A stretch of 12,589 nucleotides of DNA from Patescibacteria group bacterium (GCA_024275695.1 JAJRYP010000023.1:1-12589), one strand, 5' to 3'; numbered from the stretch's first letter, positions 1 through 7,056 are shown. Notes: generated by a model not told the origin, from the letters alone. Made by a program: numbers and translations.

Positions 1-20
1 AATAAGTAAATAAGTAAATA
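1..20. repeat. Short tandem repeat AATAAGTA (2.5 copies)
   Basis: The 8-base unit AATAAGTA occurs twice and then a half time, running up to the ATG of the AbrB-like gene. It lies where that gene's leader or operator would be. AbrB-fold antitoxins often bind repeats at their own promoter, so it could be part of a binding site. The window edge cuts it off, so its full length is unknown, and simple AT-rich slippage is equally possible. Confidence 0.45.
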
Positions 21-268
21 TGAATAAAATTCTTACAGCAACATCTCGCGGGCAAATCACTTTACCTAAATTCTGGAGAGACAAAATGCAAACCTCTAAT
101 TTAAAAGCAACAATCGATGACAACCGAATTATTATCGAGCCGTTATATGAAGATAAAACACTTACAGAGGTTGTTGAAAACTCATGGGACGAATATAAAG
201 AAGGAAAAGGTAAAGTCGTAACTCACGAAGAAGTAATTAAAAATGCACCTCATCAAGAAATTCCATAA
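20..268 (+). CDS. AbrB/MazE/SpoVT-like DNA-binding protein (antitoxin-type)
   Basis: This 82-residue protein starts with a swapped-hairpin AbrB-type domain at about residues 3-43. The hallmark is SRGQITLPKFWRDKM (residues 9-23), followed by the strand that ends IIIEPL. The family binds DNA as a dimer and is best known as the antitoxin half of type II toxin-antitoxin pairs or as a transition-state regulator. The tail (about 44-82) is charged and ends in a VVTHEEVIKN segment, the kind of flexible end that antitoxins use to cover a toxin. No Shine-Dalgarno sequence precedes the ATG; an AATAAGTA tandem repeat does. No toxin gene follows on this strand: its 3' end overlaps a convergent gene by 32 bp. 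A toxin partner, if there is one, would lie left of the window. The fold is well supported; the antitoxin role is inferred. Confidence 0.8.
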   Translation: MNKILTATSRGQITLPKFWRDKMQTSNLKATIDDNRIIIEPLYEDKTLTEVVENSWDEYKEGKGKVVTHEEVIKNAPHQEIP

Positions 269-827
269 ACTTAATTCCCAAACTGTCCGCAATTTTGCGC
301 TGAGTTTTGAATGACGGCCAGACATGCCCGTTTTCAATTCTGCTTACCTCTCGTTCACTTATACCTTTAATATCACGTTGTTTTTTCCCATGTTTAACTC
401 TTAGGTCTCGAATTCTTTTACCCAATTTTTTTCGGGCCGGAGCGTTTTCTTTATCAACCTTTTTCTTATATTTTTTATCTTTTGCATATAAAACTTCTTC
501 AAAAGGAAAAAACAGTTTGTCGTCACCGAAAATAATTTCGGCGTAATAAAATTGAATTGAATACTTATCTTTTTCATTTAGCGCTCCCCATCCTTTTATG
601 AATGAAAAGGGGATGGTGAACTTGCGAAAATCTCCCGTTATAAAAGTAATTTTTTTTTTGTTATAAGTAATATCAAGAATTAACTCTTGAGGATTTTCAT
701 TCTTTTGAATAAATTTGTATCGTTTAATGATTTCATTTTCCTTCGGTGGTTCAATAAACATATCCGAAGAAACGGATTTATAAAAATTTTTTAAAATGTT
801 TACATTGTCAAGATGTGTTGTTGCCAT
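237..827 (-). CDS. DUF2442-like domain fused to C-terminal XRE helix-turn-helix
   Basis: This 196-residue protein has two parts. Residues about 47-118 look like a divergent DUF2442 domain: a strand (LILDITYNKKKITFITGDF), FTIPFSFIKGW, then a strand ending KLFFPFEEVLYAKD. After a basic linker (117-134, rich in Lys), residues 135-192 form an XRE/Cro-type helix-turn-helix with GKRIRDLRVKHGKKQRDI, the recognition stretch SEREVSRIENG, and KIADSLGI. DUF2442 proteins commonly sit beside DUF4160 proteins, and that is so here: the ATG lies 20 bp inside the upstream DUF4160 gene, so the two are translationally coupled. The HTH suggests that this half binds DNA, most likely its own promoter, in the manner of an antitoxin. 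No Shine-Dalgarno is visible. Its 3' end overlaps the convergent AbrB-like gene by 32 bp. The HTH call is strong, the DUF2442 call moderate, and the antitoxin role is inference. Confidence 0.78.
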   Translation of the reverse strand: MATTHLDNVNILKNFYKSVSSDMFIEPPKENEIIKRYKFIQKNENPQELILDITYNKKKITFITGDFRKFTIPFSFIKGWGALNEKDKYSIQFYYAEIIFGDDKLFFPFEEVLYAKDKKYKKKVDKENAPARKKLGKRIRDLRVKHGKKQRDIKGISEREVSRIENGHVWPSFKTQRKIADSLGIKFMEFLDEVHF

Positions 828-1059
828 ATTGTTGCCATTTAAGGATTAATTTCCTTTTATTTTTATTGATTATTGTTCTAAAATTTCTTAATAATTTTTG
901 TTGGATTTTAATGGTAGCCCACATAACTTTATATGTATCATCTTCGATATCCATTTTGATTCTGAATTCACCCGCTTTAAATATATGAACATGTGAAGGT
1001 TCGTGATCTCCGGGAAATATATAAAACTTAATTCCACGGTACTCATAAACTTTTGGCAT
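808..1059 (-). CDS. DUF4160 family protein
   Basis: This 83-residue protein carries the DUF4160 signature: an N-terminal strand (YRGIKFYIFPGD), then DHEPSHVHIF at residues 18-27 with its His-rich core, an acidic strand (FRIKMDIEDD), and a C-terminal helical part ending LILKWQQY. The length is typical of the family. Its biochemical function is not established. The conserved Asp/His cluster could form an active or metal site, but that is inference. It is the first gene of a pair with the DUF2442-HTH protein and overlaps it by 20 bp, the order usual for DUF4160-DUF2442 pairs. A good -35/-10 promoter lies just upstream, leaving a predicted leader of only about 9 nt. By position and size it would be the toxin-like partner if the pair is a toxin-antitoxin module. 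It stops with TGA. Confidence 0.82.
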   Translation of the reverse strand: MPKVYEYRGIKFYIFPGDHEPSHVHIFKAGEFRIKMDIEDDTYKVMWATIKIQQKLLRNFRTIINKNKRKLILKWQQYGNNTS

Positions 1060-1074
1060 ATATCATCCGTTAAT

Positions 1075-1104
1075 ATTATATATCGTTACCAGACAAAAAA
1101 TCAA
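1075..1104 (-). promoter_or_regulatory. Promoter of the DUF4160/DUF2442-HTH pair
   Basis: Read on the - strand, a -35 box TTGATT (1104-1099, 4 of 6 matches to TTGACA) is followed by an 18-base spacer and a perfect -10 TATAAT (1080-1075). Transcription would start near 1068, about 9 nt before the ATG at 1059. One arm of the ACCAGACA inverted repeat lies inside the spacer, so a protein bound there would block polymerase. Confidence 0.6.
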
Positions 1105-1127
1105 GAAAAAATAAAAAAATGTCTGGT
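1088..1127. promoter_or_regulatory. Candidate operator: ACCAGACA / TGTCTGGT inverted repeat
   Basis: ACCAGACA (1088-1095) and its exact reverse complement TGTCTGGT (1120-1127) are perfect 8-bp arms separated by 24 A-rich bases. Their centres are 32 bp apart, about three helical turns, so both arms face the same side of the DNA. One arm sits in the -35/-10 spacer of the DUF4160 promoter and the other just upstream of the -35. This geometry suits cooperative binding by two dimers or across a loop. The XRE domain encoded by the downstream gene is the obvious candidate binder; that assignment is inference. Confidence 0.5.
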
Positions 1128-1150
1128 TGTCGCGCATTTGATAAACAACC
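1113..1150 (-). terminator. Possible rho-independent terminator of metK-ahcY
   Basis: Downstream of ahcY, the - strand reads GGTTGT (1150-1145), a 14-base loop, ACAACC (1130-1125), then AGACA and a run of seven T (1119-1113). The stem is short, the loop is large and the T run begins 5 nt after the stem, so this is a weak terminator by standard rules. It overlaps the upstream arm of the candidate operator, so the two readings compete or share sequence. Confidence 0.4.
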
Positions 1151-1203
1151 GCATGCATATCATGTGTAAGTAAAATTTCTATAAAATAAAACTAAAATTG
1201 TTC

Positions 1204-2430
1204 CTACGCGGTCCCTTCCTTCCAGGAATTCAAATACTCCACCTGCTCCGGTGTTAACTCGTCAATGGAGACGCCCGTAACATCTAATTGCAATTGCGAA
1301 ATTTCCCGGTCTATTTCTTCCGGAAGCAGATGTACTTTCGCGTCCAACTTTCCTTTGTTTTTGACAAGATATTCGCATGCGAGAGCTTGTCCGCAGAAAC
1401 TCATTGACATAACTTCGCTTGGATGTCCTTCGGCGGCGCTTAAATTGATTAAACGTCCTTCGGCGAGTAAGTATATCTCTTTGCCGTCAGCTAGCGTGTA
1501 TCGGTCCATAAACGGCCTTACACGCTTTTTTGACGCGGCCGTTTTTTCTATACCGGCTACGTCGATTTCAATATCGAAATGGCCTGAATTCGCGAGTATG
1601 GCTCCGTTTCGCATCGTCAAAATATGATCAGGTCTAATGACGTGCTTATTTCCGGTAACAGTAATAAAAATATCGCCAAGCCTCGCGGCCTCTTCCATCT
1701 TCATCACTCTAAATCCATCCATGTGCGCCTGAAGAGCCGGAAAAGGATCGACTTCGGTTACGATGACGTTCGCGCCAAGTCCTTTTGCCCGCATGGCGCA
1801 TCCTTTTCCGCAACTTCCGTAACCTGCCACAACAACTGTTTTTCCACAAAATAAAACGTTTGTTGCGCGTATAATCCCATCTAATGTTGATTGTCCGGTT
1901 CCGTAATAATTATCCATCAAATGTTTTGTTTTATTGTCGTTAACGGCGATAATAGGTACGCGCAAAGCTTCGTCGCGTTCCATTGAGTGAAGCCTTATTA
2001 TTCCTGTTGTTGTTTCTTCGCATCCTCCGATCATATCTTCAAGAAGCTCCGGACGTTTTAAATGTATTTCGGTAATTAAATCACATCCGTCATCGATTGT
2101 TATATGCGGTTTTAAATCCAAAACTCGACCCAAAAATTCATAATACTCTCGTGAAGTTTCTCCTTTATGTCCATATGCCGCAATTCCTTCGTTACGTAAT
2201 GCCTGCGCTACGTCGTCTTGTGTAGAAAGAGGATTGCAACTTGTTAAAGCAATATCGGCACCTCCCGCTTTTAGAGTTTTTACAAGTACCGCTGTTTCTT
2301 TAGTTATATGAAGTGCCATTCCAATGCGTATACCTTCAAAAGGCCGTTCTACCTCAAAGCGCTCACGTATTTTATTAAGCGCTCCCATGTTTCGCTTGGC
2401 AAGTTCTATATTTAATTTTCCTTGTTCCAT
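1204..2430 (-). CDS. ahcY: Adenosylhomocysteinase (S-adenosyl-L-homocysteine hydrolase)
   Basis: This cytosolic NAD-dependent enzyme hydrolyses S-adenosylhomocysteine to adenosine and homocysteine, removing the product that inhibits methyltransferases. The 408-residue protein is close to the length of the short bacterial/archaeal form. Substrate-domain motifs are TIDDGCDLIT (111-120), CEETTTGIIRL (137-147) and the catalytic segment NDNKTKHLMDNYYGTGQS (164-181), with the Lys/Asp/Asn triad expected for the family. The Rossmann cofactor motif GYGSCGKG is at 203-210, followed by the HMDGF and NSGHFD segments. It ends with a leucine-rich C-terminal segment and lacks the Lys-Pro-Asp-His-Tyr-Arg-Tyr end of the long form. 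The start codon is 5 nt after the metK stop, so the pair is one transcript and SAM is made and its by-product cleared together. There is no Shine-Dalgarno; the stop is TAG. Confidence 0.96.
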   Translation of the reverse strand: MEQGKLNIELAKRNMGALNKIRERFEVERPFEGIRIGMALHITKETAVLVKTLKAGGADIALTSCNPLSTQDDVAQALRNEGIAAYGHKGETSREYYEFLGRVLDLKPHITIDDGCDLITEIHLKRPELLEDMIGGCEETTTGIIRLHSMERDEALRVPIIAVNDNKTKHLMDNYYGTGQSTLDGIIRATNVLFCGKTVVVAGYGSCGKGCAMRAKGLGANVIVTEVDPFPALQAHMDGFRVMKMEEAARLGDIFITVTGNKHVIRPDHILTMRNGAILANSGHFDIEIDVAGIEKTAASKKRVRPFMDRYTLADGKEIYLLAEGRLINLSAAEGHPSEVMSMSFCGQALACEYLVKNKGKLDAKVHLLPEEIDREISQLQLDVTGVSIDELTPEQVEYLNSWKEGTA

Positions 2431-2435
2431 GATGA

Positions 2436-3608
2436 TTATTGTTTTAAATATTTTCTTGCTTCTTTTTTAAGCAGCTCCGCTTTGTCGGTTTTTTCCCACG
2501 TAAAGTCGTCGTCTTCTCTACCAAAATGGCCGTAAGTGGCGGTTTTGCGATAAATTGGACGTAACAGATTCAGATAGCTGATAATTCCGGCAGGTGACAA
2601 ATCAAAATTCAAATTAACCAGTTCCTCTATTTTTCGAGGATCAATTTTTTCGGTTCCCAGTGTTGTCACTTTAAGAGATAGCGGATGAGTTATTCCAATA
2701 GCGTATGAAAGTTGAATTTCGCATCGATCCGCAAGCCCCGCAGCCACAATATTTTTTGCGATATATCTCGCCATGTAAGTGGCGCTTCTATCTACTTTGG
2801 TAGGATCTTTCCCCGAGAAGCAGCCTCCTCCATGAGCAGCCGATCCTCCATATGTATCAACGATTACTTTACGACCTGTAAGACCGGTATCTCCCATTGG
2901 TCCGCCAATAACAAAGATTCCCGCAGGGTTGATATAATATGAAGTTTTTTCATCAACAAGGTCTCCGCAAACAGGTTTGATTACATGCTTCTTAATGTCT
3001 TTTTCAATCTGATCCGGCTCGACTTTAGGATTATGTTGCGCCGATACAACAACCTGATCGACGCGCATGGGTTTGTCATTTTTATATTCAACGGTTACTT
3101 GAGTTTTGCCGTCCGGTCTTAAATATGGCAGGACCCCTTTTTTTCTAACTTCAGCCAGTCGCATCGCAAGTTTATGAGCGAGAGAAATTGGAAGAGGCAT
3201 TAATTCTTTTGTTTCATTACACGCAAAACCAATCATAATTCCCTGATCTCCGGCACCCAAATTCTTATCCGGCGTGCGTTTTTTTCCAAGACCGGCCGCA
3301 ATATTCGGACTTTGTTCGTGTATGGAAGTTAAAACCGAACAAGTCTCACAGTCAAAGCCATATTTCGCTCGAGTATAGCCAACTTCTTTTACAACTTTTC
3401 TCGCAATTGCGGGGATTTCAACGTAACAATCCGTTGTAATTTCTCCCGAAATAAATACCAAGCCGGTTGTAACAAGGGTCTCACACGCAACGCGCGCATA
3501 AGGGTCTTTTTCGAATATCGCATCCAAAATCGCGTCGGAAATTTGATCCGCCAATTTATCCGGATGTCCTTCTGTAACGGATTCAGATGTAAAGAAAAAT
3601 GAACTCAT
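2436..3608 (-). CDS. metK: S-adenosylmethionine synthetase
   Basis: Methionine adenosyltransferase makes S-adenosylmethionine from methionine and ATP in the cytosol, with release of phosphate and diphosphate. The 390-residue length is normal. Visible family motifs are [20 protein letters not shown] near the N-terminus, [11 protein letters not shown] (97-107, flexible loop region), GAGDQG (118-123), and the P-loop-like [17 protein letters not shown] (259-275). In the last motif a Cys replaces the Ala usual in GGGAFSGKD. The C-terminal ITHPLSL and TATYGHFGR segments are also typical. It heads a two-gene operon with ahcY. Its ATG is 6 nt after an extended -10 (TGG-TAATAT), so the mRNA would begin at or very near the ATG, leaving no room for a SAM riboswitch. 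It is divergent from the GT2 gene across 78 bp. Confidence 0.97.
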   Translation of the reverse strand: MSSFFFTSESVTEGHPDKLADQISDAILDAIFEKDPYARVACETLVTTGLVFISGEITTDCYVEIPAIARKVVKEVGYTRAKYGFDCETCSVLTSIHEQSPNIAAGLGKKRTPDKNLGAGDQGIMIGFACNETKELMPLPISLAHKLAMRLAEVRKKGVLPYLRPDGKTQVTVEYKNDKPMRVDQVVVSAQHNPKVEPDQIEKDIKKHVIKPVCGDLVDEKTSYYINPAGIFVIGGPMGDTGLTGRKVIVDTYGGSAAHGGGCFSGKDPTKVDRSATYMARYIAKNIVAAGLADRCEIQLSYAIGITHPLSLKVTTLGTEKIDPRKIEELVNLNFDLSPAGIISYLNLLRPIYRKTATYGHFGREDDDFTWEKTDKAELLKKEARKYLKQ

Positions 3609-3614
3609 GCCGTG

Positions 3615-3623
3615 ATATTACCA
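3615..3623 (-). promoter_or_regulatory. Candidate extended -10 promoter of metK-ahcY
   Basis: The - strand reads TGG-TAATAT (3623-3615), an extended -10 element with one mismatch to TATAAT. The hexamer ends 6 nt before the ATG, so the expected start site falls on the A of the start codon and the transcript would be leaderless. The matching -35 position holds only a weak TGGATT. The call rests on spacing and the TGn extension. Confidence 0.4.
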
Positions 3624-3670
3624 CTCATAAGAGGATAAATCCAGAAATATATGGTAAACTTGAGATAGTA

Positions 3671-3676
3671 TATATT
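3671..3676 (+). promoter_or_regulatory. Possible -10 box of the GT2/sugar transferase operon
   Basis: TATATT lies 10 nt before the ATG at 3687, which would put transcription start near 3683 and give a leader of about 4 nt. No convincing -35 is present at 16-18 nt and there is no TGn extension. It is proposed mainly because the divergent gap is only 78 bp and no better candidate is seen. Confidence 0.3.
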
Positions 3677-3686
3677 CACTGCTTCC

Positions 3687-4739
3687 ATGAATATTGAATT
3701 ACCTGAAATATCGATAGTCATTGTAGCCTATAATTCGAAAAAATATCTTGATAGTTGCCTTACTTCAATCAAGCATCAGACTATTTATGACTCTAATAAA
3801 ATAGAAGTTATTTTTATAGATAACGGATCTTTTGACGGGAGCATTTCGGAGATTCAACGTAATTATAAATGGGTGAGTACTGTTCGGAATTTAAAGAACG
3901 TTGGATTTGCAGCGGCTTTAAATATGGGGATACATTACGCTTCCGGTGATTATATCTTGTTAATGAATCATGATGTTATTTTGGAAAGAGATTATCTTGA
4001 AAAGGCGCTTAAAAAAATGAAGCAAGATAAGCACATAGCTGCCTTAACGGGGAAGATTTATCAGTACGACTTTAATCATTCCGGGAAAACCGCAATTTTT
4101 GATACTGTAGGTGTCTTTGCCATGGTTGATCGAGAAATTTTGAGTGCGCGCGGATCTCGGGATATCGGGCAATTCGAAGATCCTCGGGAAATTTTCAGTG
4201 TTAGAAATATTTGCGGATTTTATCGTAAAAGAGCACTTGAAGATGTTCGCATAAATGATGAATATTTTGATGAAAACTTCTTTTTATATCTTGAAGATGT
4301 GGATCTTTGTTGGCGTTTGCATCTTTACGGATGGAAAGTGTATTTTCTTCCCTCAATGGTCGCTCATCATTGTATGGATAATATTAAAAAGAAAAATATA
4401 GTTGCGTATAAAAAGCGGGAAAAGAGATATTTTATGGTAAATGAAAGATTCATGGTATGGAAAAACGAGTTTATTGGAAACATGCTTCGCGATGTTTTTA
4501 TTTTATTAAGGAAAAGATTTATAAAAAGAAGCATTCTTTTTAGCGGATGGATAAGCGGATGGATTGAATATTTAAAAAAGCTTCCGTCATCTCTGAAAAA
4601 GCGTAGAATCATTATGAAAAAGAAAAGAATAAGCAATGTTGAAATACGTAGATGGTTTATTGGTAAGGGAAGCGGCAAATATAATTTATATAAATCAAAA
4701 AGTTTAGAAATATATGCAAAGTACCCTCCGATTTATTGA
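3687..4739 (+). CDS. Family 2 glycosyltransferase (rhamnosyltransferase-like)
   Basis: This is a GT-A fold inverting glycosyltransferase expected to add a sugar from a nucleotide donor to a lipid-linked glycan at the inner face of the membrane. The N-terminal SIVIVAYNSKKYLDSCLTSI (9-28) and EVIFIDNGSFDGS (40-52) form the donor site. NVGFAAALNMGI (71-82) is followed by LLMNHD (91-96) in the DxD position, and YLEDVDLCWRLHLYGWKV (201-218) gives the acidic catalytic/acceptor motif. The order and spacing match the WbbL-like rhamnosyltransferase branch, but the sugar cannot be told from sequence. The C-terminal 120 residues (about 231-350) are unusually rich in Lys and Arg with a hydrophobic patch (283-295), suggesting membrane attachment. 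It overlaps the downstream priming transferase by 26 bp, so the two are coupled. It stops with TGA. Confidence 0.9.
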   Translation: MNIELPEISIVIVAYNSKKYLDSCLTSIKHQTIYDSNKIEVIFIDNGSFDGSISEIQRNYKWVSTVRNLKNVGFAAALNMGIHYASGDYILLMNHDVILERDYLEKALKKMKQDKHIAALTGKIYQYDFNHSGKTAIFDTVGVFAMVDREILSARGSRDIGQFEDPREIFSVRNICGFYRKRALEDVRINDEYFDENFFLYLEDVDLCWRLHLYGWKVYFLPSMVAHHCMDNIKKKNIVAYKKREKRYFMVNERFMVWKNEFIGNMLRDVFILLRKRFIKRSILFSGWISGWIEYLKKLPSSLKKRRIIMKKKRISNVEIRRWFIGKGSGKYNLYKSKSLEIYAKYPPIY

Positions 4740-6090
4740 TCAAAAAAAAATCTCACTCATCTTGCTTGTATTTTCGGATTTGTTGTTTTTCTACTTTAGT
4801 TTTCTGATTGCTTACACTGTTAGAAATTCAATCGGAGAAGGAATTCAGCCTATTGAAGTTTATTTACCTGCGGTGCCTGTTTCTTTTGGTATTTTATTGG
4901 TTGTTTTTTATTTGTTTGGATTGTATGACCAAAAGATTCGAGTTAAAGGATTTACTGAAATTTACACTGCTTCAAAGGCGATATTAATGACAGCGGTGCT
5001 GTTAATGGCCGGTGCGTATCTATATAAATATGACTATTCCAGAGGTTTTATTCTTATTTTTACAGCTTCCACATTGATGCTTTTAAATACAGGACGATTC
5101 CTTATAAGAAGCATTAGAAAAGCATTGATAAAAAAAGGAGTTGGTGTGATGAAGGTTTTAATTATCGGGGCGGGGAAGCCCGGAAGAAAACTTGCCGGGC
5201 AAATTAAAAAGTATCAAAATTTCGGATATAAAATTGTTGGGTTTTTAGATGATCATGTGAAAAACGGTAAATCGAATATCAAGCTGCTTGGAGGAACGAA
5301 AAGCCTTATTGAAATAATTAAAAAAAAGAAAATCGATATAGTATTTGTTTCAGATCCGATGATGCCACACGAAAAAATTCTTGAAATGATGACGGATTGT
5401 CAGTATGTGGATGTGAAGTTTAAGCTTGTTTCAAATCTTTACGAAATTCTTTCCGGCACGATTGATATTAGTGAAATTGAAGGAATTCCCGCAATTGATT
5501 TTAAAAACAAAGGAAAAAATTTACTCTATCGAATAACAAAAAGGCTAATGGATTTTTTTGTGTCTCTGATTTTGCTTATACTGTTTTTTCCATTATGGAT
5601 TATTATTACCGTTTTGATTCGACTTGATTCGAAAGGAAAAGCTCTTTTAAAACAGGATCGAAGCGGTAAGGATGGCAATGTATTTAAAATGTATAAATTC
5701 AGAACAATGGATAGTAACGCCAAACTTTATGAAAAGGCTCCAACAAATCCAAATGACCCAAGAATTACCGGGATCGGAAAGTTTTTACGTAAAACAAGTT
5801 TGGATGAACTCCCGCAATTAATAAATATCTTAAAGGGCGATATGTCACTTGTCGGGCCACGTCCCGAAATGCCGTTTATTGTAAAAGATTATACAAAATG
5901 GCAACGTAAAAGGCTTGAAGTAAAGCCGGGGTTAACGGGATTATGGCAGATTTTGGGAAGGAAAGATCTTCCACTTCATCAAAATATTGAATACGATTTT
6001 TACTATTTACAAAACCAATCGATTTTTCTGGATTTGGTTATTTTAATGAAAACGGTGTGGGTTATTATTACCGGGAAGGGTGCCTTTTAA
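4714..6090 (+). CDS. Polyprenyl glycosylphosphotransferase (exopolysaccharide priming sugar transferase)
   Basis: This integral membrane enzyme starts glycan synthesis by moving a sugar-1-phosphate from a nucleotide sugar to undecaprenyl phosphate. The 458-residue length and domain order fit the WbaP/CpsE-type family. About four hydrophobic segments lie at residues 12-35, 51-71, 87-104 and 110-130. A CoA-binding-like Rossmann domain with VLIIGAGKPGRKLAG is at 148-162. A further membrane segment (278-302) is followed by the catalytic Bac_transf domain with KALLKQDRSGKDG (309-321), FKMYKFRTM (324-332), FLRKTSLDELPQLINILKGD (357-376), SLVGPRPE (378-385) and KPGLTGLWQI (404-413). It overlaps the GT2 gene by 26 bp and is probably the last gene of that operon. 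The sugar (for example glucose, galactose or a HexNAc) is not deducible here. No Shine-Dalgarno precedes the ATG. Confidence 0.94.
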   Translation: MQSTLRFIDQKKISLILLVFSDLLFFYFSFLIAYTVRNSIGEGIQPIEVYLPAVPVSFGILLVVFYLFGLYDQKIRVKGFTEIYTASKAILMTAVLLMAGAYLYKYDYSRGFILIFTASTLMLLNTGRFLIRSIRKALIKKGVGVMKVLIIGAGKPGRKLAGQIKKYQNFGYKIVGFLDDHVKNGKSNIKLLGGTKSLIEIIKKKKIDIVFVSDPMMPHEKILEMMTDCQYVDVKFKLVSNLYEILSGTIDISEIEGIPAIDFKNKGKNLLYRITKRLMDFFVSLILLILFFPLWIIITVLIRLDSKGKALLKQDRSGKDGNVFKMYKFRTMDSNAKLYEKAPTNPNDPRITGIGKFLRKTSLDELPQLINILKGDMSLVGPRPEMPFIVKDYTKWQRKRLEVKPGLTGLWQILGRKDLPLHQNIEYDFYYLQNQSIFLDLVILMKTVWVIITGKGAF

Positions 6091-6140
6091 CGGTGACAAA
6101 ACAAAAACGACATATTCGATTTAATGCGCCGTTAATTCTT

Positions 6141-6177
6141 ACAATGCCATGAAAGCATTCATGGTTGTTGTTAATTC
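6141..6177 (+). terminator. Hairpin downstream of the glycan operon (possible terminator)
   Basis: CCATGAA (6147-6153), loop AGCA and TTCATGG (6158-6164) form a perfect 7-bp stem. Beyond a TG bulge it can extend by ACAA (6141-6144) with TTGT (6165-6168). The + side continues T-rich (TTGTTGTTAATTC) but without a pure T run. It sits between two converging genes and could end either transcript. The rest of 6091-6210 holds a TTAACGG/CCGTTAA inverted pair (6087-6093 and 6129-6135) and no coding potential. Confidence 0.4.
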
Positions 6178-6210
6178 ATCATTGATTCCGACGACGGACT
6201 GCGTGGTTTT

Positions 6211-7056
6211 TCAAAATAAGGAGGCTTGCAATTTGTAGGCTCTAAATTTCTTGTCAACTGTGTTATCTGATTGATGATCAAGTTCGTGATGAGGTTTGCA
6301 ACGTGGCAAAAGTTTTTTATGCGATTTGAAAATCGACCACGGCTTTTCGTGATGGATCTCTTCTGCCGGATTATTACAACCTTCAATGCCGCACTTACCA
6401 TTGGTTTGTGCCAGTGCTTCCCTTTTTTGTTTTGTTGATGCCTGTCGTGATTGCGGCTTTGCAGGTCTTGGATTCTTTTGCGGCTTTGGTTCCGGAAGGT
6501 CGGTTAGTTTTTCAAATACTTCGTTCCATGTTGCGCCTTTTCTCATTTTATGCTTAATAATCTTAAGTTTTAAAATCACTTTTGAATCGAGCTTAATCGA
6601 AAATGTTTCGAACTTCTTGTCATAAATCGGTTTTTCTGGCGAGACGGGTTTACTCGGCCCGGGCCGGGATTTGCGAATATCACGAATATGTATTTCTAAT
6701 GCCGGTTTAGACATTTTTTGCACTTTTTCCACCCACTCATCTTCGTTTTTCTTTTCAGCAATTGAAGCAACTCGTCGTAATTTGCTTAATCCAACTTCCG
6801 GCATTAGCGCTTTTAATTTCGGCATTTTCTCTAGCCTCTTATCTACACGAATTACGTCCTGTACCATATCGCGACTGACTCCTCCAAGTTTTGCCGCATA
6901 TTCAAAAATCGAGCCATAGCCATACTTTTTATATAAATGTCGTTGAAAAACTTCCGGCAAAGCCGCTATAAACTGCTTCCGCCATTTTAAAGATTTGCCA
7001 CCTGAAAGTTTGCACCAATTATGCAATTCATCGTTTTTCATTTCTTCAAATTTCAT
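6211..7056 (-). CDS. HNH endonuclease domain protein
   Basis: This 281-residue protein has a C-terminal zinc-type HNH nuclease domain at about 212-260. It shows C222-x4-C227, the catalytic-type His pair in AEEIHHEKPWS (231-241), LLPRC (C253) and KPHHELDH (254-261). Such domains nick or cut DNA using a metal ion. The N-terminal part (about 1-125) is helical, with YGSIFEYAAKLGGVSRDMVQ and GLSKLRRVASIA segments. It resembles the N-terminal region of other small free-standing HNH proteins and may bind DNA. A Pro/Lys-rich linker (132-145 and 187-210) separates the parts. It has its own extended -10 promoter and is antisense to the glycan genes on both sides, so it looks like an insertion into that cluster. 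The nuclease family is clear; whether it is selfish, defensive or a repair enzyme is not. It stops with TGA. Confidence 0.88.
   Translation of the reverse strand: MKFEEMKNDELHNWCKLSGGKSLKWRKQFIAALPEVFQRHLYKKYGYGSIFEYAAKLGGVSRDMVQDVIRVDKRLEKMPKLKALMPEVGLSKLRRVASIAEKKNEDEWVEKVQKMSKPALEIHIRDIRKSRPGPSKPVSPEKPIYDKKFETFSIKLDSKVILKLKIIKHKMRKGATWNEVFEKLTDLPEPKPQKNPRPAKPQSRQASTKQKREALAQTNGKCGIEGCNNPAEEIHHEKPWSIFKSHKKLLPRCKPHHELDHQSDNTVDKKFRAYKLQASLF

Noticed and set aside
307..546. Open frame of 79 codons on the + strand, considered as a toxin following the AbrB-like gene
   Set aside because: It lies wholly antisense to the DUF2442-HTH gene, which has clear domain structure. Its composition (runs of Ser, Leu and Phe) is that of a mirror frame and it matches no toxin family I know.
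3609..3686. SAM or SAH riboswitch before metK-ahcY
   Set aside because: The divergent gap is only 78 bp, the likely metK promoter sits right at the ATG, and no multi-stem aptamer pattern is visible.
6211..7056. HNH gene as an intron- or intein-encoded homing endonuclease
   Set aside because: It has its own start, stop and promoter, and it lies between genes rather than inside one. No split gene or splice-like structure surrounds it.
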